Source: JASJCL01 sp050291585 (lineage in GTDB: Bacteria > Desulfobacterota > Desulfobacteria > Desulfobacterales > Desulfosarcinaceae). Taken from it: a stretch of 13,411 nt of DNA. Positions 5,959-13,017 of the stretch are shown here, piece by piece. The notes under the pieces are model-generated. The model was not told where the DNA came from, did not search any database, and saw nothing but the letters and a program-made list of their open reading frames with translations. Every line of letters starts with the position of its first letter. Positions within the stretch are counted from its first letter, which is position 1. The DNA lies in NCBI GenBank assembly GCA_050291585.1, contig JBNKKA010000125.1, positions 1-13,411 on the forward strand, in the 5' to 3' direction. A program made the position numbers and the translations under genes.

Positions 5959-7602
5959 ATGACTAAAATACAGATTTCGAGACGCGAATTCATTGCTGCG
6001 GCAGGCATGGGGGCTGCGGCATTGACCCTCGGCGCCACCGGCGTGCCCGCCCCTGCCGGACGCATGGGGCCCAAAGAAACCTATCCAGTGGTGGTGATCG
6101 GCGCCGGCCTGGGGGGCTTGACCTGCGCCGCCTATCTGGCCCGCCAGGGAATCCCCGTCACCGTGGTGGAGCAGCACAATCTTCCCGGCGGCTATGCCAC
6201 CGCCTTCGAGCGGGCCCAAGGCAAGTTCCGCTTCGAGGTCTCCCTGCATGGGACCTCCATCAACAACAACACCCCGGCACAGATTCTGGATGAGCTGGGC
6301 ATCCTCGACCGGCTCGAGCTGGTGCCCCTGCCCGACATCTACCGAATCAAAACGCCTACAGGTGACCTTGTCGTCCCCCAGAGCGATCCCCAGGGGTTCA
6401 TCGACCTCCTATCAGAGCGCTTTCCCGAGGAGGCCGAAGGCATTGCCGGCTTTATCAACGAGATGCTGGCCATCCATGCCGAGACCGAAGCCTACGGCAA
6501 CAAGCGTGAGGCATTGAAACGCTGGACCAAGCTTTTCTTTCCCATGCTCTCTCCCAAGATGTGGAAAGTGCGCACCCAGACCCTGGCCGATCTTCTGGAC
6601 GACCATGTAAAGAATCCTGAGACGCGTCAGCTGCTCTCCTTTTTATGGGGCTACTACGGGCTGCCACCCCAAAAGCTCTCCGCCTTTTACTACTCGATCG
6701 CCACGGCCAGCTATTTGAAAAACGGCTCCTTCTATATAAAAGACCGCTCCCAGCGCCTGAGCGAACTCCTGGTGGAGACCATCGAAACGGCCGGTGGCGA
6801 GTTGGTCTATGACAATGCGGTCGAAAAAGTGCTCCTGGAAAACAAAGCCGTATCCGCAGTGGCCCTGTCCGACGGCCAGGTTCTACCGGCCAAAGCCGTG
6901 GTCAGCAACGCCAGCGCGGTGACCCTGTTCAACGAGATGCTGCCCAAGGGCAGTGTCCCCGCTGACTATTTGAAACAGATAAACGCCTATCGCCCCAGCA
7001 TCTCCTGTTTTCAAGTCTGGCTGGGATTGAATCGACCGCTGAGAGGTGAACTGCCAGGTTACAGCACCAGCGTCAATTCGAGTGCTTCACCGGAAAAAAG
7101 CTATGCCATGGCTCTCCAGGGCGATATTGAAAACATACCCTACACGCTTTGCCTGTATGACAACCTCTTTGAAGGCTATTCCGTCCCCGGCACCACGACC
7201 CTGTCACTCTTCGTGCTCAGCGGCTATGAACCCTGGCGGCGCTTCGAGGCCGACTATAGGGCCGGGAAAAAGGGGGCCTATGCGGCCGAGAAAAAACGGT
7301 GGGCCGACACCCTGATCCGGCGGGCGGAAGCAGATCTGCTGCCCAACCTGAGCGCCATGATCGAGGTCAAGGAGGCGGCCACCCCTTTGACCAATTGGCG
7401 CTATACGGGCAACACCGAGGGGGCCATCTATGGATTTGAACAAAGCCTGGAAAACGCGTATATGAACCGCATCGACAATCAAGCGCCCATCGAGGGGCTG
7501 TACCTGGCCGGAGCCTGGGGCCAACCCGGCGGTGGATTCACCGGCGTTCTGCGCAGTGGACGCCTGACCTTCCAGGCGATGATGCGCGGGTGGGGGGGGT
7601 GA
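5959..7602 (+). CDS. Tat-exported FAD-dependent oxidoreductase (phytoene desaturase / retinol saturase-like)
   Basis: A 547-residue flavoprotein. It begins with a twin-arginine signal: SRREFI at residues 7-12, then a hydrophobic alanine-rich stretch and APAG at about 31-34. The dinucleotide-binding motif VVVIGAGLGGLTCAAYL is at 44-60, ending in acidic Glu71 for the FAD ribose, followed by NLPGGYATAFE. The C-terminal FAD motif GLYLAGAWGQPGGGFTGVLRSGRL fits amine oxidase/CrtI-type enzymes such as phytoene desaturase, carotenoid isomerase and all-trans-retinol 13,14-reductase. The substrate cannot be told. No carotenoid genes are nearby. A Tat signal on this family implies FAD is loaded in the cytoplasm before export. 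AAAGG lies 8 bases before the ATG. The membrane kinase gene follows immediately, suggesting shared regulation. Confidence 0.88.
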   Translation: MTKIQISRREFIAAAGMGAAALTLGATGVPAPAGRMGPKETYPVVVIGAGLGGLTCAAYLARQGIPVTVVEQHNLPGGYATAFERAQGKFRFEVSLHGTSINNNTPAQILDELGILDRLELVPLPDIYRIKTPTGDLVVPQSDPQGFIDLLSERFPEEAEGIAGFINEMLAIHAETEAYGNKREALKRWTKLFFPMLSPKMWKVRTQTLADLLDDHVKNPETRQLLSFLWGYYGLPPQKLSAFYYSIATASYLKNGSFYIKDRSQRLSELLVETIETAGGELVYDNAVEKVLLENKAVSAVALSDGQVLPAKAVVSNASAVTLFNEMLPKGSVPADYLKQINAYRPSISCFQVWLGLNRPLRGELPGYSTSVNSSASPEKSYAMALQGDIENIPYTLCLYDNLFEGYSVPGTTTLSLFVLSGYEPWRRFEADYRAGKKGAYAAEKKRWADTLIRRAEADLLPNLSAMIEVKEAATPLTNWRYTGNTEGAIYGFEQSLENAYMNRIDNQAPIEGLYLAGAWGQPGGGFTGVLRSGRLTFQAMMRGWGG

Positions 7603-7655
7603 CGCTCAACCAAATCCGGCGGTTCAATCCCGGCCCCTCAACGACAAGATGCCCT

Positions 7656-8738
7656 ATGGAAGACGCGCATACCGAATTAAGCATTCCGGCCGGACGCCCG
7701 CTCTTCAACACCCTCGTGTCTACGGCCCTGTTCAATACAGCCATCGCCGGCCTGCTCGCCACGGTGGGGTTCGGCGAAAGCATTGCCACCACTTGGGTGT
7801 TTTCCCAATGCGTCGGCCTGACCATGTGCATCTTCGTCTTCACCGGCCTTAGATTTACCCGCGACTCGGCGCGGGTACCTCGGGCCGCTGCACTTGTTCT
7901 AGCCATCTTTCTGGGTGCCGTCACGGGTTCGGGGCTTGGATCGCTGTTCATGCAGCCGGTGACGAGCGGCACCCACTGGGACGCGGGCTTCCTCCTGCGA
8001 GTGGTGGGCATCAGCATCCTTTTCGGCCTGATCATCACTTACTTCTTTCACTCCAGGCAGCGGCTGGCCGCCTCAGTTCAATTGTTGAACGCGGAACGGA
8101 TCAAACGCCTGGCCGGCGAAAAGCAGCTTCTGCAGGCCGACCTGAAACGGCTGCAGGCCCAGATAGAGCCCCATTTTCTGTTTAACACCCTGGCCAATAT
8201 CGTCAGCCTCATGGACACCGACGCGACCAAGGCCAAACAGATGCAATTGGATCTGATCCGTTATCTGCGCACGAGCTTGAGCCAGGCGCGAAAGCAAACC
8301 ACCACCCTCGGGCAGGAGATAGCCTTGTTGCAGGCCTATCTGGATATATACAAGATCCGCATGGGAGCGCGTCTGCACTATCAGATCGATATCCCCGACG
8401 ACCTCGATGACTGCCCCATCGCCCCCATGCTCCTGCAGCCCCTGGTGGAGAACGCCCTCCGCCACGGGCTGGAACCCAAAATAGCCGGCGGCCGCATCGA
8501 CATCAGCGCCCAGCGCCATGGCAATGGGTTGAAGATCGAGATCAGCGATACGGGCGATGGCTGGAGAGATGAGAGCAAGCCGGGGGTGGGGTTGACCAAT
8601 GTCAGGGAGCGCCTGGAGAACCTGTTCACGCCTCCGGGTCGCCTGCGCATCGAAGAGAACCGGCCAAGGGGTGTTCGTATGGTCGTAGAGATCCCCCTGG
8701 GGGAGGCGGTTTCATCGGAATTGGCACTCATCGAATAG
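7656..8738 (+). CDS. LytS/YehU-type membrane sensor histidine kinase
   Basis: A 360-residue kinase counted from the ATG at 7656. Four hydrophobic segments (about 17-39, 47-66, 77-97 and 112-131) form the sensor, with almost no periplasmic domain, so it probably senses within or near the membrane. A short coiled-coil linker (about 135-168) leads to the His_kinase domain with QIEPHFLFNTLANIVSL (phospho-acceptor His173). The ATPase domain shows LVENALRHG (N box, 263-271), DTGDG (298-302) and GVGLTNVRERL (310-320). The start is uncertain. A GTG at 7599 overlaps the upstream stop as GTGA and would suggest translational coupling, and another GTG lies at 7590. None has a clear Shine-Dalgarno. The partner regulator starts 5 bases after the stop. 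Confidence 0.92.
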   Translation: MEDAHTELSIPAGRPLFNTLVSTALFNTAIAGLLATVGFGESIATTWVFSQCVGLTMCIFVFTGLRFTRDSARVPRAAALVLAIFLGAVTGSGLGSLFMQPVTSGTHWDAGFLLRVVGISILFGLIITYFFHSRQRLAASVQLLNAERIKRLAGEKQLLQADLKRLQAQIEPHFLFNTLANIVSLMDTDATKAKQMQLDLIRYLRTSLSQARKQTTTLGQEIALLQAYLDIYKIRMGARLHYQIDIPDDLDDCPIAPMLLQPLVENALRHGLEPKIAGGRIDISAQRHGNGLKIEISDTGDGWRDESKPGVGLTNVRERLENLFTPPGRLRIEENRPRGVRMVVEIPLGEAVSSELALIE

Positions 8739-8743
8739 GACCC

Positions 8744-9532
8744 ATGGCAAAGATTCATACAGATACGCCTCCAAAGGCGATCATTGCCGAGGACGAAGCC
8801 GAGCTGAGAACCTATCTCAGGTCCCTGCTGGCCGAGATGTGGCCGGAGCTGGAAATCTGCGCCGAGGTCGGCGATGGGGTCGAGGCCGTGGCGGCCATAC
8901 GCGGCCACCGACCCCAGATCGCCTTTCTGGATATCCGCATGCCGGGGTTATCGGGGCTGCAGGTGGCCGAGGCGCTGGATGGGGCCCATGCCTGCCACCT
9001 GGTCTTCGTCACGGCCTATGATGAATACGCCGTGACCGCCTTCGAAAAGCGGGCCGTCGACTACCTCCTCAAGCCCGTCACCCGCGAGCGGATGGGGCAG
9101 ACCGTCGAGCGGTTGCAGAAGCGATTGACCCAGACCCCGCAACCCCACCATTTGGCCCAACTCTCCCGGACCCTGATCGACGAACTCAGGGCCGCACCGA
9201 CACCTAAGTTCCTGCAATGGCTGCGGGTCCAGCATGGCGACGGCGTCGAGCTCGTTTCCGTGGAGGCGGTTATCTTCCTCCAGGCCCAGGATAAATATAC
9301 GGCGGTGCAAACCCGCGACAAGTCCTATCTACTGCGCACCAGTATCCGCGACCTGGCGGCCCAACTCGACCCCGACGCGTTCTGGCAGATCCACCGCGGC
9401 ACCATCGTCAAGGTGGCCCAGATCGCCAAGGTCAGCCGCAGCCTCACCGGCCGAGGGGTGATCCGCCTAAAAGAACGCCCCGAGACCCTCACCGTGAGCC
9501 GCACCTTCCTACACCTGTTTCGGCAGATGTGA
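8744..9532 (+). CDS. LytTR-family response regulator (LytR/AlgR type)
   Basis: A 262-residue cytoplasmic regulator and the cognate partner of the kinase just upstream. The receiver domain has the acidic pair Glu16-Asp17, phospho-acceptor Asp63 in FLDIRMPG, Thr90 in FVTAY and Lys110 in YLLKPV, so all key residues are present. A linker (about 115-155) leads to a LytTR DNA-binding domain (about 158-260) with VEAVIFLQAQDKYTAV, LLRTSIRDLAAQL, FWQIHRGTIVKV and VSRTFLHLFRQM, all typical of the family. LytTR regulators bind paired direct repeats upstream of targets. The target here is unknown, with its own operon the first candidate. AGGA precedes the ATG at close spacing, overlapping the kinase stop region. 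Confidence 0.95.
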   Translation: MAKIHTDTPPKAIIAEDEAELRTYLRSLLAEMWPELEICAEVGDGVEAVAAIRGHRPQIAFLDIRMPGLSGLQVAEALDGAHACHLVFVTAYDEYAVTAFEKRAVDYLLKPVTRERMGQTVERLQKRLTQTPQPHHLAQLSRTLIDELRAAPTPKFLQWLRVQHGDGVELVSVEAVIFLQAQDKYTAVQTRDKSYLLRTSIRDLAAQLDPDAFWQIHRGTIVKVAQIAKVSRSLTGRGVIRLKERPETLTVSRTFLHLFRQM

Positions 9533-9545
9533 ACCGACGAGGATC

Positions 9546-9573
9546 CAGATTGGGCAGCCTCATCCCAATTCTG
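9546..9573. other. Hairpin between the convergent regulator and acetyltransferase genes
   Basis: CAGATTGGG and CCCAATTCTG form a nine-pair stem with one bulged base around a 9-base loop, 14 bases after the LytTR gene stop. There is no T-run on the plus strand. It could be a weak or Rho-assisted terminator for the convergent pair or an RNA end-protecting hairpin. Confidence 0.35.
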
Positions 9574-9654
9574 CAACCGATCGAAGGGTTAAACCGCCAT
9601 GCGAGCATAGGCATTGCCCAAGCCATCATTGCCATCACCCATCTCAAAAAAGGG

Positions 9655-10140
9655 TCAGCGTATCGCATACGTGTAAAACTTCGTGTCCACCGACATCACA
9701 GGGAAGTTTTCAGGCAATTCTGCGCTCGGTATGCTCAGGAATCCACTTTTTTCATAGAAACGATGGGCGGCCAGAAACTGGGCCGTCGTTCCAAGAAATA
9801 TCTCCTTTACACTGCGGTGCCGGCACCACGAGAAAAGATGCGTCAACAACCTGTTGGCAACGCCATGAGCCGAGCCCCGATGGGAGGCTTTGACGAACAT
9901 TTTTCGCAAAGCCCCCTGATGGTTGCCAATATCCAGCAAGGAGATGCTGCCGATAACATCCGTGTTGTCCAACGCCACCCAGAAATTCCCCTTTTCGCGC
10001 TGATAAAAACCGCGAATATCAAGCAAATCCGGTTGCTCTTCAAGGGTTATGGGAATACTGAATTCAGACCGCTGAATGTTAAGGATAAGGTCAACCACAC
10101 CGATTTGGTGACGATCAGAATACGGGACGATGTCGATCAT
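9655..10140 (-). CDS. GNAT-family N-acetyltransferase
   Basis: A 161-residue enzyme predicted to transfer an acetyl group from acetyl-CoA to an unknown acceptor. The family core is visible: a beta strand NFWVALDNTDVIGSISLLDI (52-71), then ALRKMFVKASHRGSAHGVANRLL (77-99), which carries the acetyl-CoA loop. EIFLGTT (113-119) and FLAAHRFYEKSGF (122-134) form motif B. The start at 10140 is chosen because GGGAG lies 5 bases before the ATG and the product MIDIVPYSDRHQ begins like other GNATs. The frame stays open to 10275, but that part is unlike the family. It stands alone on the minus strand, converging on the LytTR regulator. The substrate cannot be inferred. Confidence 0.9.
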   Translation of the reverse strand: MIDIVPYSDRHQIGVVDLILNIQRSEFSIPITLEEQPDLLDIRGFYQREKGNFWVALDNTDVIGSISLLDIGNHQGALRKMFVKASHRGSAHGVANRLLTHLFSWCRHRSVKEIFLGTTAQFLAAHRFYEKSGFLSIPSAELPENFPVMSVDTKFYTYAIR

Positions 10141-10426
10141 GCTTGCTCCCAGATGCTTGCGGGTTGGTTTTGGCGGTCGCGCTTGTGATCCGTTCCATTC
10201 GACAGAAAGTACCGCAATACCTCCAAAGAGGGGATAGAGAGGGCTACAGGTAACACGCGTGGCGCGCGCAGACATCCCTGTCTCAAAGGGACCTTGTCAA
10301 CCCACGCAGAATCGCATAGGATACGGACTTATTCCAAGGCTGGGGGCCGGGTCCCATGCACCCCCTCCACGAAACACCATCGCTTCGGCGACGACAGACA
10401 ACAAACCACATTACGGAGGTTTTCCC

Positions 10427-10822
10427 ATGCGCGGTATCGCATTGCGCTGGCTCACCCTGACGGGGGCCATCCTCTTTTCGGCCTATCTCTTCGACGGTAT
10501 CCGGGTCAGCGGTTTTTTCAGCGCCCTCTTCGCAGCCGGTCTGCTGGGTATCCTGAACGCTTTTTTCCGGCCCATCGCCCTCTTGCTGACTTTACCCATC
10601 AACATCCTCAGCCTGGGGCTGTTCACCTTCGTGGTCAACGCCCTGATGCTCAAGATGGCCTCGGGGGTGATCGCCGGTTTTGAAGTGTATGGCTTCTGGA
10701 CCGCCGTTTTCGGCTCCCTCTTCATCAGCCTGATCAGCTGGGCGCTCAGCACCTTCATCAGCGATCAGGGCCGTGTGGACGTCATCGATCTCAAGCACCG
10801 CGGGGGGGATCGCTGGTCCTGA
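10427..10822 (+). CDS. YvlD-like membrane protein (phage holin family 4, superfamily IV type, PF04020)
   Basis: A 131-residue inner-membrane protein with four hydrophobic segments (about 6-24, 29-45, 50-80 and 88-112) and a short charged C-terminal tail (DQGRVDVIDLKHRGGDRW). The central NAFFRPIALLLTLPINILSLGLFTFVVNALM region is the hallmark of this family, here split as NAFFRPI (44-50) and the LPINILSLGLFTFVVNALM part. The family name refers to phage holins, but most members are chromosomal membrane proteins of unclear role (for example Bacillus YvlD, linked to envelope stress), and nothing phage-like surrounds it. The ATG at 10427 has a perfect GGAGGT 6 bases upstream. An open extension to 10259 lacks a Shine-Dalgarno. 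Confidence 0.88.
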   Translation: MRGIALRWLTLTGAILFSAYLFDGIRVSGFFSALFAAGLLGILNAFFRPIALLLTLPINILSLGLFTFVVNALMLKMASGVIAGFEVYGFWTAVFGSLFISLISWALSTFISDQGRVDVIDLKHRGGDRWS

Positions 10823-10879
10823 GCGCCCCAATATCAAAAAGACAACCATCCTTAAAATGAAAGGGGTACCGGGTGGATG

Positions 10880-11326
10880 TCAGGGGGTGTCCGCCGGGCC
10901 TGGCTCGACGGCCACAAACCACTCCTTCTTGCGATAGGCCCGATCTTCACTCTGGGCCACCAATTCGCCCGTTCGGGCATCTTTGACGGTGACGGTGTAA
11001 AGCGCCGTGGGCCCCCCTTGGTGACATAGCATGGCTTCGACCACCAGACGATCCCCACTGCGGGTGGCCTTGAGAAAGTTCATGGCCACGTTGAGGGCCA
11101 TGGCGGTCTGGCCAAAACTATTGGCCGCAGCGGCAAAGGCCATGTCACCAAGGGCAAAGACGACACCCCCATGGGTCACACCATGAAAATTGACCATCTC
11201 ATCGCCGATGGCCAAGCTGACCCGGCTGTGCCCCGGCGCAAGGATCTCCACTTGAGCGCCTAAGTGGCGGGCAAAGGGGTCCTGCTGAATATATGCGTCT
11301 ATCTGCATCTGACGGGTTGCGTCCAT
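10880..11326 (-). CDS. PaaI-family hotdog thioesterase
   Basis: A 148-residue acyl-CoA thioesterase of the hotdog fold, probably hydrolysing aryl- or acyl-CoA in the cytoplasm. The active-site signature NFHGVTHGGVVFALGDMAF is at residues 46-64, with Asn46, His52-Gly-Gly and Asp61 as in PaaI, followed by NVAMNFLKATRSGDRLVVEA. Length is typical for the family. It is not near phenylacetate genes, so the gene symbol is withheld. AGAGG lies about 6 bases before the ATG. A good promoter (TTGAAA, 16 bases, TATTTT) and a 28-bp palindrome lie upstream in the region shared with the divergent DUF169 gene. Confidence 0.92.
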   Translation of the reverse strand: MDATRQMQIDAYIQQDPFARHLGAQVEILAPGHSRVSLAIGDEMVNFHGVTHGGVVFALGDMAFAAAANSFGQTAMALNVAMNFLKATRSGDRLVVEAMLCHQGGPTALYTVTVKDARTGELVAQSEDRAYRKKEWFVAVEPGPADTP

Positions 11327-11392
11327 GAAGGCCTCTTCTGGTTGGCAAGGGGTGATCCTGGTCGGGAATTTGCTCCCAAGGGGGCAGAGGAT

Positions 11393-11420
11393 AAAATAGC
11401 CACTCGCAGCGGGCTTTCAA
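11393..11420 (-). promoter_or_regulatory. Promoter of the PaaI-type thioesterase gene
   Basis: On the minus strand TTGAAA (11420-11415) is followed 16 bases later by TATTTT (11398-11393). The start codon lies about 65 bases further on. The large palindrome at 11428-11455 begins 8 bases upstream of this -35, an activator-like position. Confidence 0.55.
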
Positions 11421-11427
11421 TCCTGCG

Positions 11428-11455
11428 ATACCCCAATGTTGCAACGTTGGGGTAT
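11428..11455. promoter_or_regulatory. 28-bp near-perfect palindrome, probable regulator binding site
   Basis: The left arm ATACCCCAATGTTG is mirrored by the right arm CAACGTTGGGGTAT. Thirteen of fourteen positions pair, and the one exception (T opposite G) would still wobble-pair in RNA. There is no spacer, so the centre is TTG/CAA. No T-run follows on either strand, which argues against a terminator. It sits between the divergent promoters of the thioesterase and DUF169 genes, about 55 bases upstream of the predicted thioesterase start and about 97 upstream of the DUF169 start. This placement fits a dimeric transcription factor controlling one or both genes. The factor is not encoded adjacent in this window. 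Confidence 0.6.
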
Positions 11456-11502
11456 GCCCAAAACCGCGAATTAAAGGAAAAGTCAAGCGGGTGGCGGCCG
11501 TA

Positions 11503-11531
11503 TTGTCAACACCCTCTCATATTGGTAATGT
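11503..11531 (+). promoter_or_regulatory. Sigma70 promoter of the DUF169 gene
   Basis: TTGTCA (11503-11508), a 17-base spacer and TAATGT (11526-11531) make a good match at the ideal distance. The leader to the ATG would be about 42 bases. Confidence 0.6.
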
Positions 11532-11579
11532 ACGATGATGAAGATCATGTAAACGACCCCAGACACAGAGGAGAAGAGC

Positions 11580-12425
11580 ATGGACCCAGCGATCACAACG
11601 GCATTGCCCGCGTTTCTTTCCAGATTGGGCCTCGATGAAACACCTCTTGGCCTCTGGTACACGGATGACGAACCGCCGGAGGGGTTTGCCCCCAAGCCCT
11701 CGACGCTGCCCACCCGCGCAAAGGAGATGGCCAACGAGATCGACTGGCAGGCTGTTTTCGGCACCTTCTCCTGCGCCATGGGCCACATCTGGCGGGCGCG
11801 CAAAAAACAGACGGCGGCCTATTTCTCCGCCGAGCGGTTCGGCTGCCCCGGGGCGGCCTTCTGGCTGGGGTTCAACAAACCCCAGGTTGAAACCATCATC
11901 GCCTATGTCTCCAGCGGGATCCCCGATCGCATGGAGGGCGAGCATTACTGCGAATCGCCCGACGCCCTCCGGCAGATCTTCGAATTTGTGGACCCGCCGG
12001 CCGCCCCCAAGCGCTATTGCGTCCTCAAGTCCCTGACGAGCTTTGCAGATGAGGAGGACCCTGAGCTGGTCATTTTCTTCACCCGACCGGAAGCCCTCTG
12101 CGGCCTGCATCAACTGGCCGCCTTCGTGACCAACGACCCCGAGGTGGTGGTATCCCCGTGGAGCGCCGGCTGCGGCAGTCTCGCCGTCTGGCCGCGCCAC
12201 TACCTGGCCCGCGGGAAAAACAAGGCCGTCATCGGCGGCTGGGACCCCTCGGCCCGGAAATACTACAAGACCGATGAGCTCTCCTTCACCGTCCCTTTTG
12301 CCATGTTCAACGATATGATCCGGCGCTATGAAGCATCCTTCCTCGCCACCAAGACCTGGCAGACGGTTCAGAAGAAGATCGCGCGCAGCAAGAAAACCTG
12401 GGGAGAAGGCTCACCGGAAGCATAA
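11580..12425 (+). CDS. DUF169 domain-containing protein (function unknown)
   Basis: A 281-residue soluble protein recognised as DUF169 (PF02596), a family common in methanogens and anaerobic bacteria whose function is not established. Recognisable parts are PLGLWYTDDEPPEGF (22-36), FSCAMGHIWRARKKQTAAYF (63-82), FGCPGAAFWLGF (87-98), IPDRMEGEHYCESPDAL (114-130) and VVVSPWSAGCGSLAVWP (189-205). Six cysteines (65, 89, 124, 147, 174 and 198) are spread over the protein. Several lie in the conserved segments and could bind a metal or cofactor, but this is inference. There is no signal peptide. GAGGAGAAGAG precedes the ATG and a good promoter lies 50 bases up. It is transcribed alone, divergent from the thioesterase gene. 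Start and family are secure, the role is not. Confidence 0.88.
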   Translation: MDPAITTALPAFLSRLGLDETPLGLWYTDDEPPEGFAPKPSTLPTRAKEMANEIDWQAVFGTFSCAMGHIWRARKKQTAAYFSAERFGCPGAAFWLGFNKPQVETIIAYVSSGIPDRMEGEHYCESPDALRQIFEFVDPPAAPKRYCVLKSLTSFADEEDPELVIFFTRPEALCGLHQLAAFVTNDPEVVVSPWSAGCGSLAVWPRHYLARGKNKAVIGGWDPSARKYYKTDELSFTVPFAMFNDMIRRYEASFLATKTWQTVQKKIARSKKTWGEGSPEA

Positions 12426-12504
12426 GGCCCGGCCAAACTGGGCAAAGGTCGGCCTGGCGGGGCGCTCACCGCATCTTCGGCAAGCGGCGCTCCCATTTCG
12501 GTCT

Positions 12505-12577
12505 AGCGTTTTTGTCGCCAAAAATCGTCAATGCGCTGCAACACCTCGCGAATCGCTGTCCTGAGTCTCAAACGGAT
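12505..12577 (-). other. Orphan in-frame tail after the truncated alkD
   Basis: The same minus-strand frame as alkD continues past its TGA and reads IRLRLR then TAIREVLQRIDDFWRQKR before a TAG at 12505-12503. The 18-residue end looks like a genuine amphipathic helical C-terminus, but it is not the known AlkD C-terminus. It may be the tail of another gene brought next to alkD by the deletion. Too short to identify. Confidence 0.3.
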
Positions 12578-12955
12578 TCATCCCGCCCCCCTCGAGATGG
12601 CGGGGGCCGAGGTGTCCACCAGATCCCAGTTGTTGATGAAAGCCGCGCGCCCCAGGTAATGGGTGTAGATCTGCTTTTGGGTCTCCACAGAGCCCTTGGT
12701 GAATTTGTCCACAAGCATCAGGAGGGCCAGCAGGCGTGCCTCGTGGAAGGGGGAAATCAGCAGCTGCTCAACTTCCTCCAGGGGAAGCGCTTTGAATTTG
12801 CGGGCTTGCTTTCTGAGCACAGGCACCCGGATCCCCAGGAAGCGATCGCCCTCGCCGTATTCCCCCTTGCCGGTTTTAAAAAAGCGCTGGGAATGCGCCG
12901 CAATGTCGGGATCGGCCAGATCTTTCAGGCATGCCTGAACCTGTTTCGCGTTCAC
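12578..12955 (-). pseudogene. AlkD-like DNA alkylation repair protein, C-terminal half missing
   Basis: The 125-residue product matches the N-terminal half of AlkD-type (PF08713) HEAT-repeat DNA glycosylases, which excise N3- and N7-alkylated bases and are normally about 220-240 residues. Visible are GEYGEGDRFLGIRVPVLRKQ (31-50), PFHEARLLALLMLV (69-82) and the family signature INNWDLVDTSAP (107-118), with Trp110 and Asp114 matching the catalytic Trp109/Asp113 of Bacillus cereus AlkD. Similarity stops at Ile120, just before an in-frame TGA, so the second half (with the other conserved Arg and Trp) is absent in all three frames downstream. I read this as a deletion. AGGAGG lies 6 bases before the GTG at 12955 (a GTG at 12958 is also possible). 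The N-terminal half may still be made but is unlikely to be a full glycosylase. Confidence 0.75.
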
Positions 12956-13017
12956 CACTATCCTCCTGCCCGGGTCTCCAACCGATGGGCGTATCGTGTG
13001 GAGACAAAGGAAGCATT

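Noticed and set aside
10427..10822. The holin-family protein as a sign of a prophage
   Set aside because: The family name is misleading. Members are widespread chromosomal proteins, and no phage genes, integrase or attachment repeats are nearby.
12578..12580. The TGA ending the alkD remnant as a selenocysteine codon
   Set aside because: Desulfobacterota do use selenocysteine, but AlkD proteins are not known selenoproteins, the residues after the TGA do not resemble AlkD, and I see no convincing SECIS-like hairpin directly after it.
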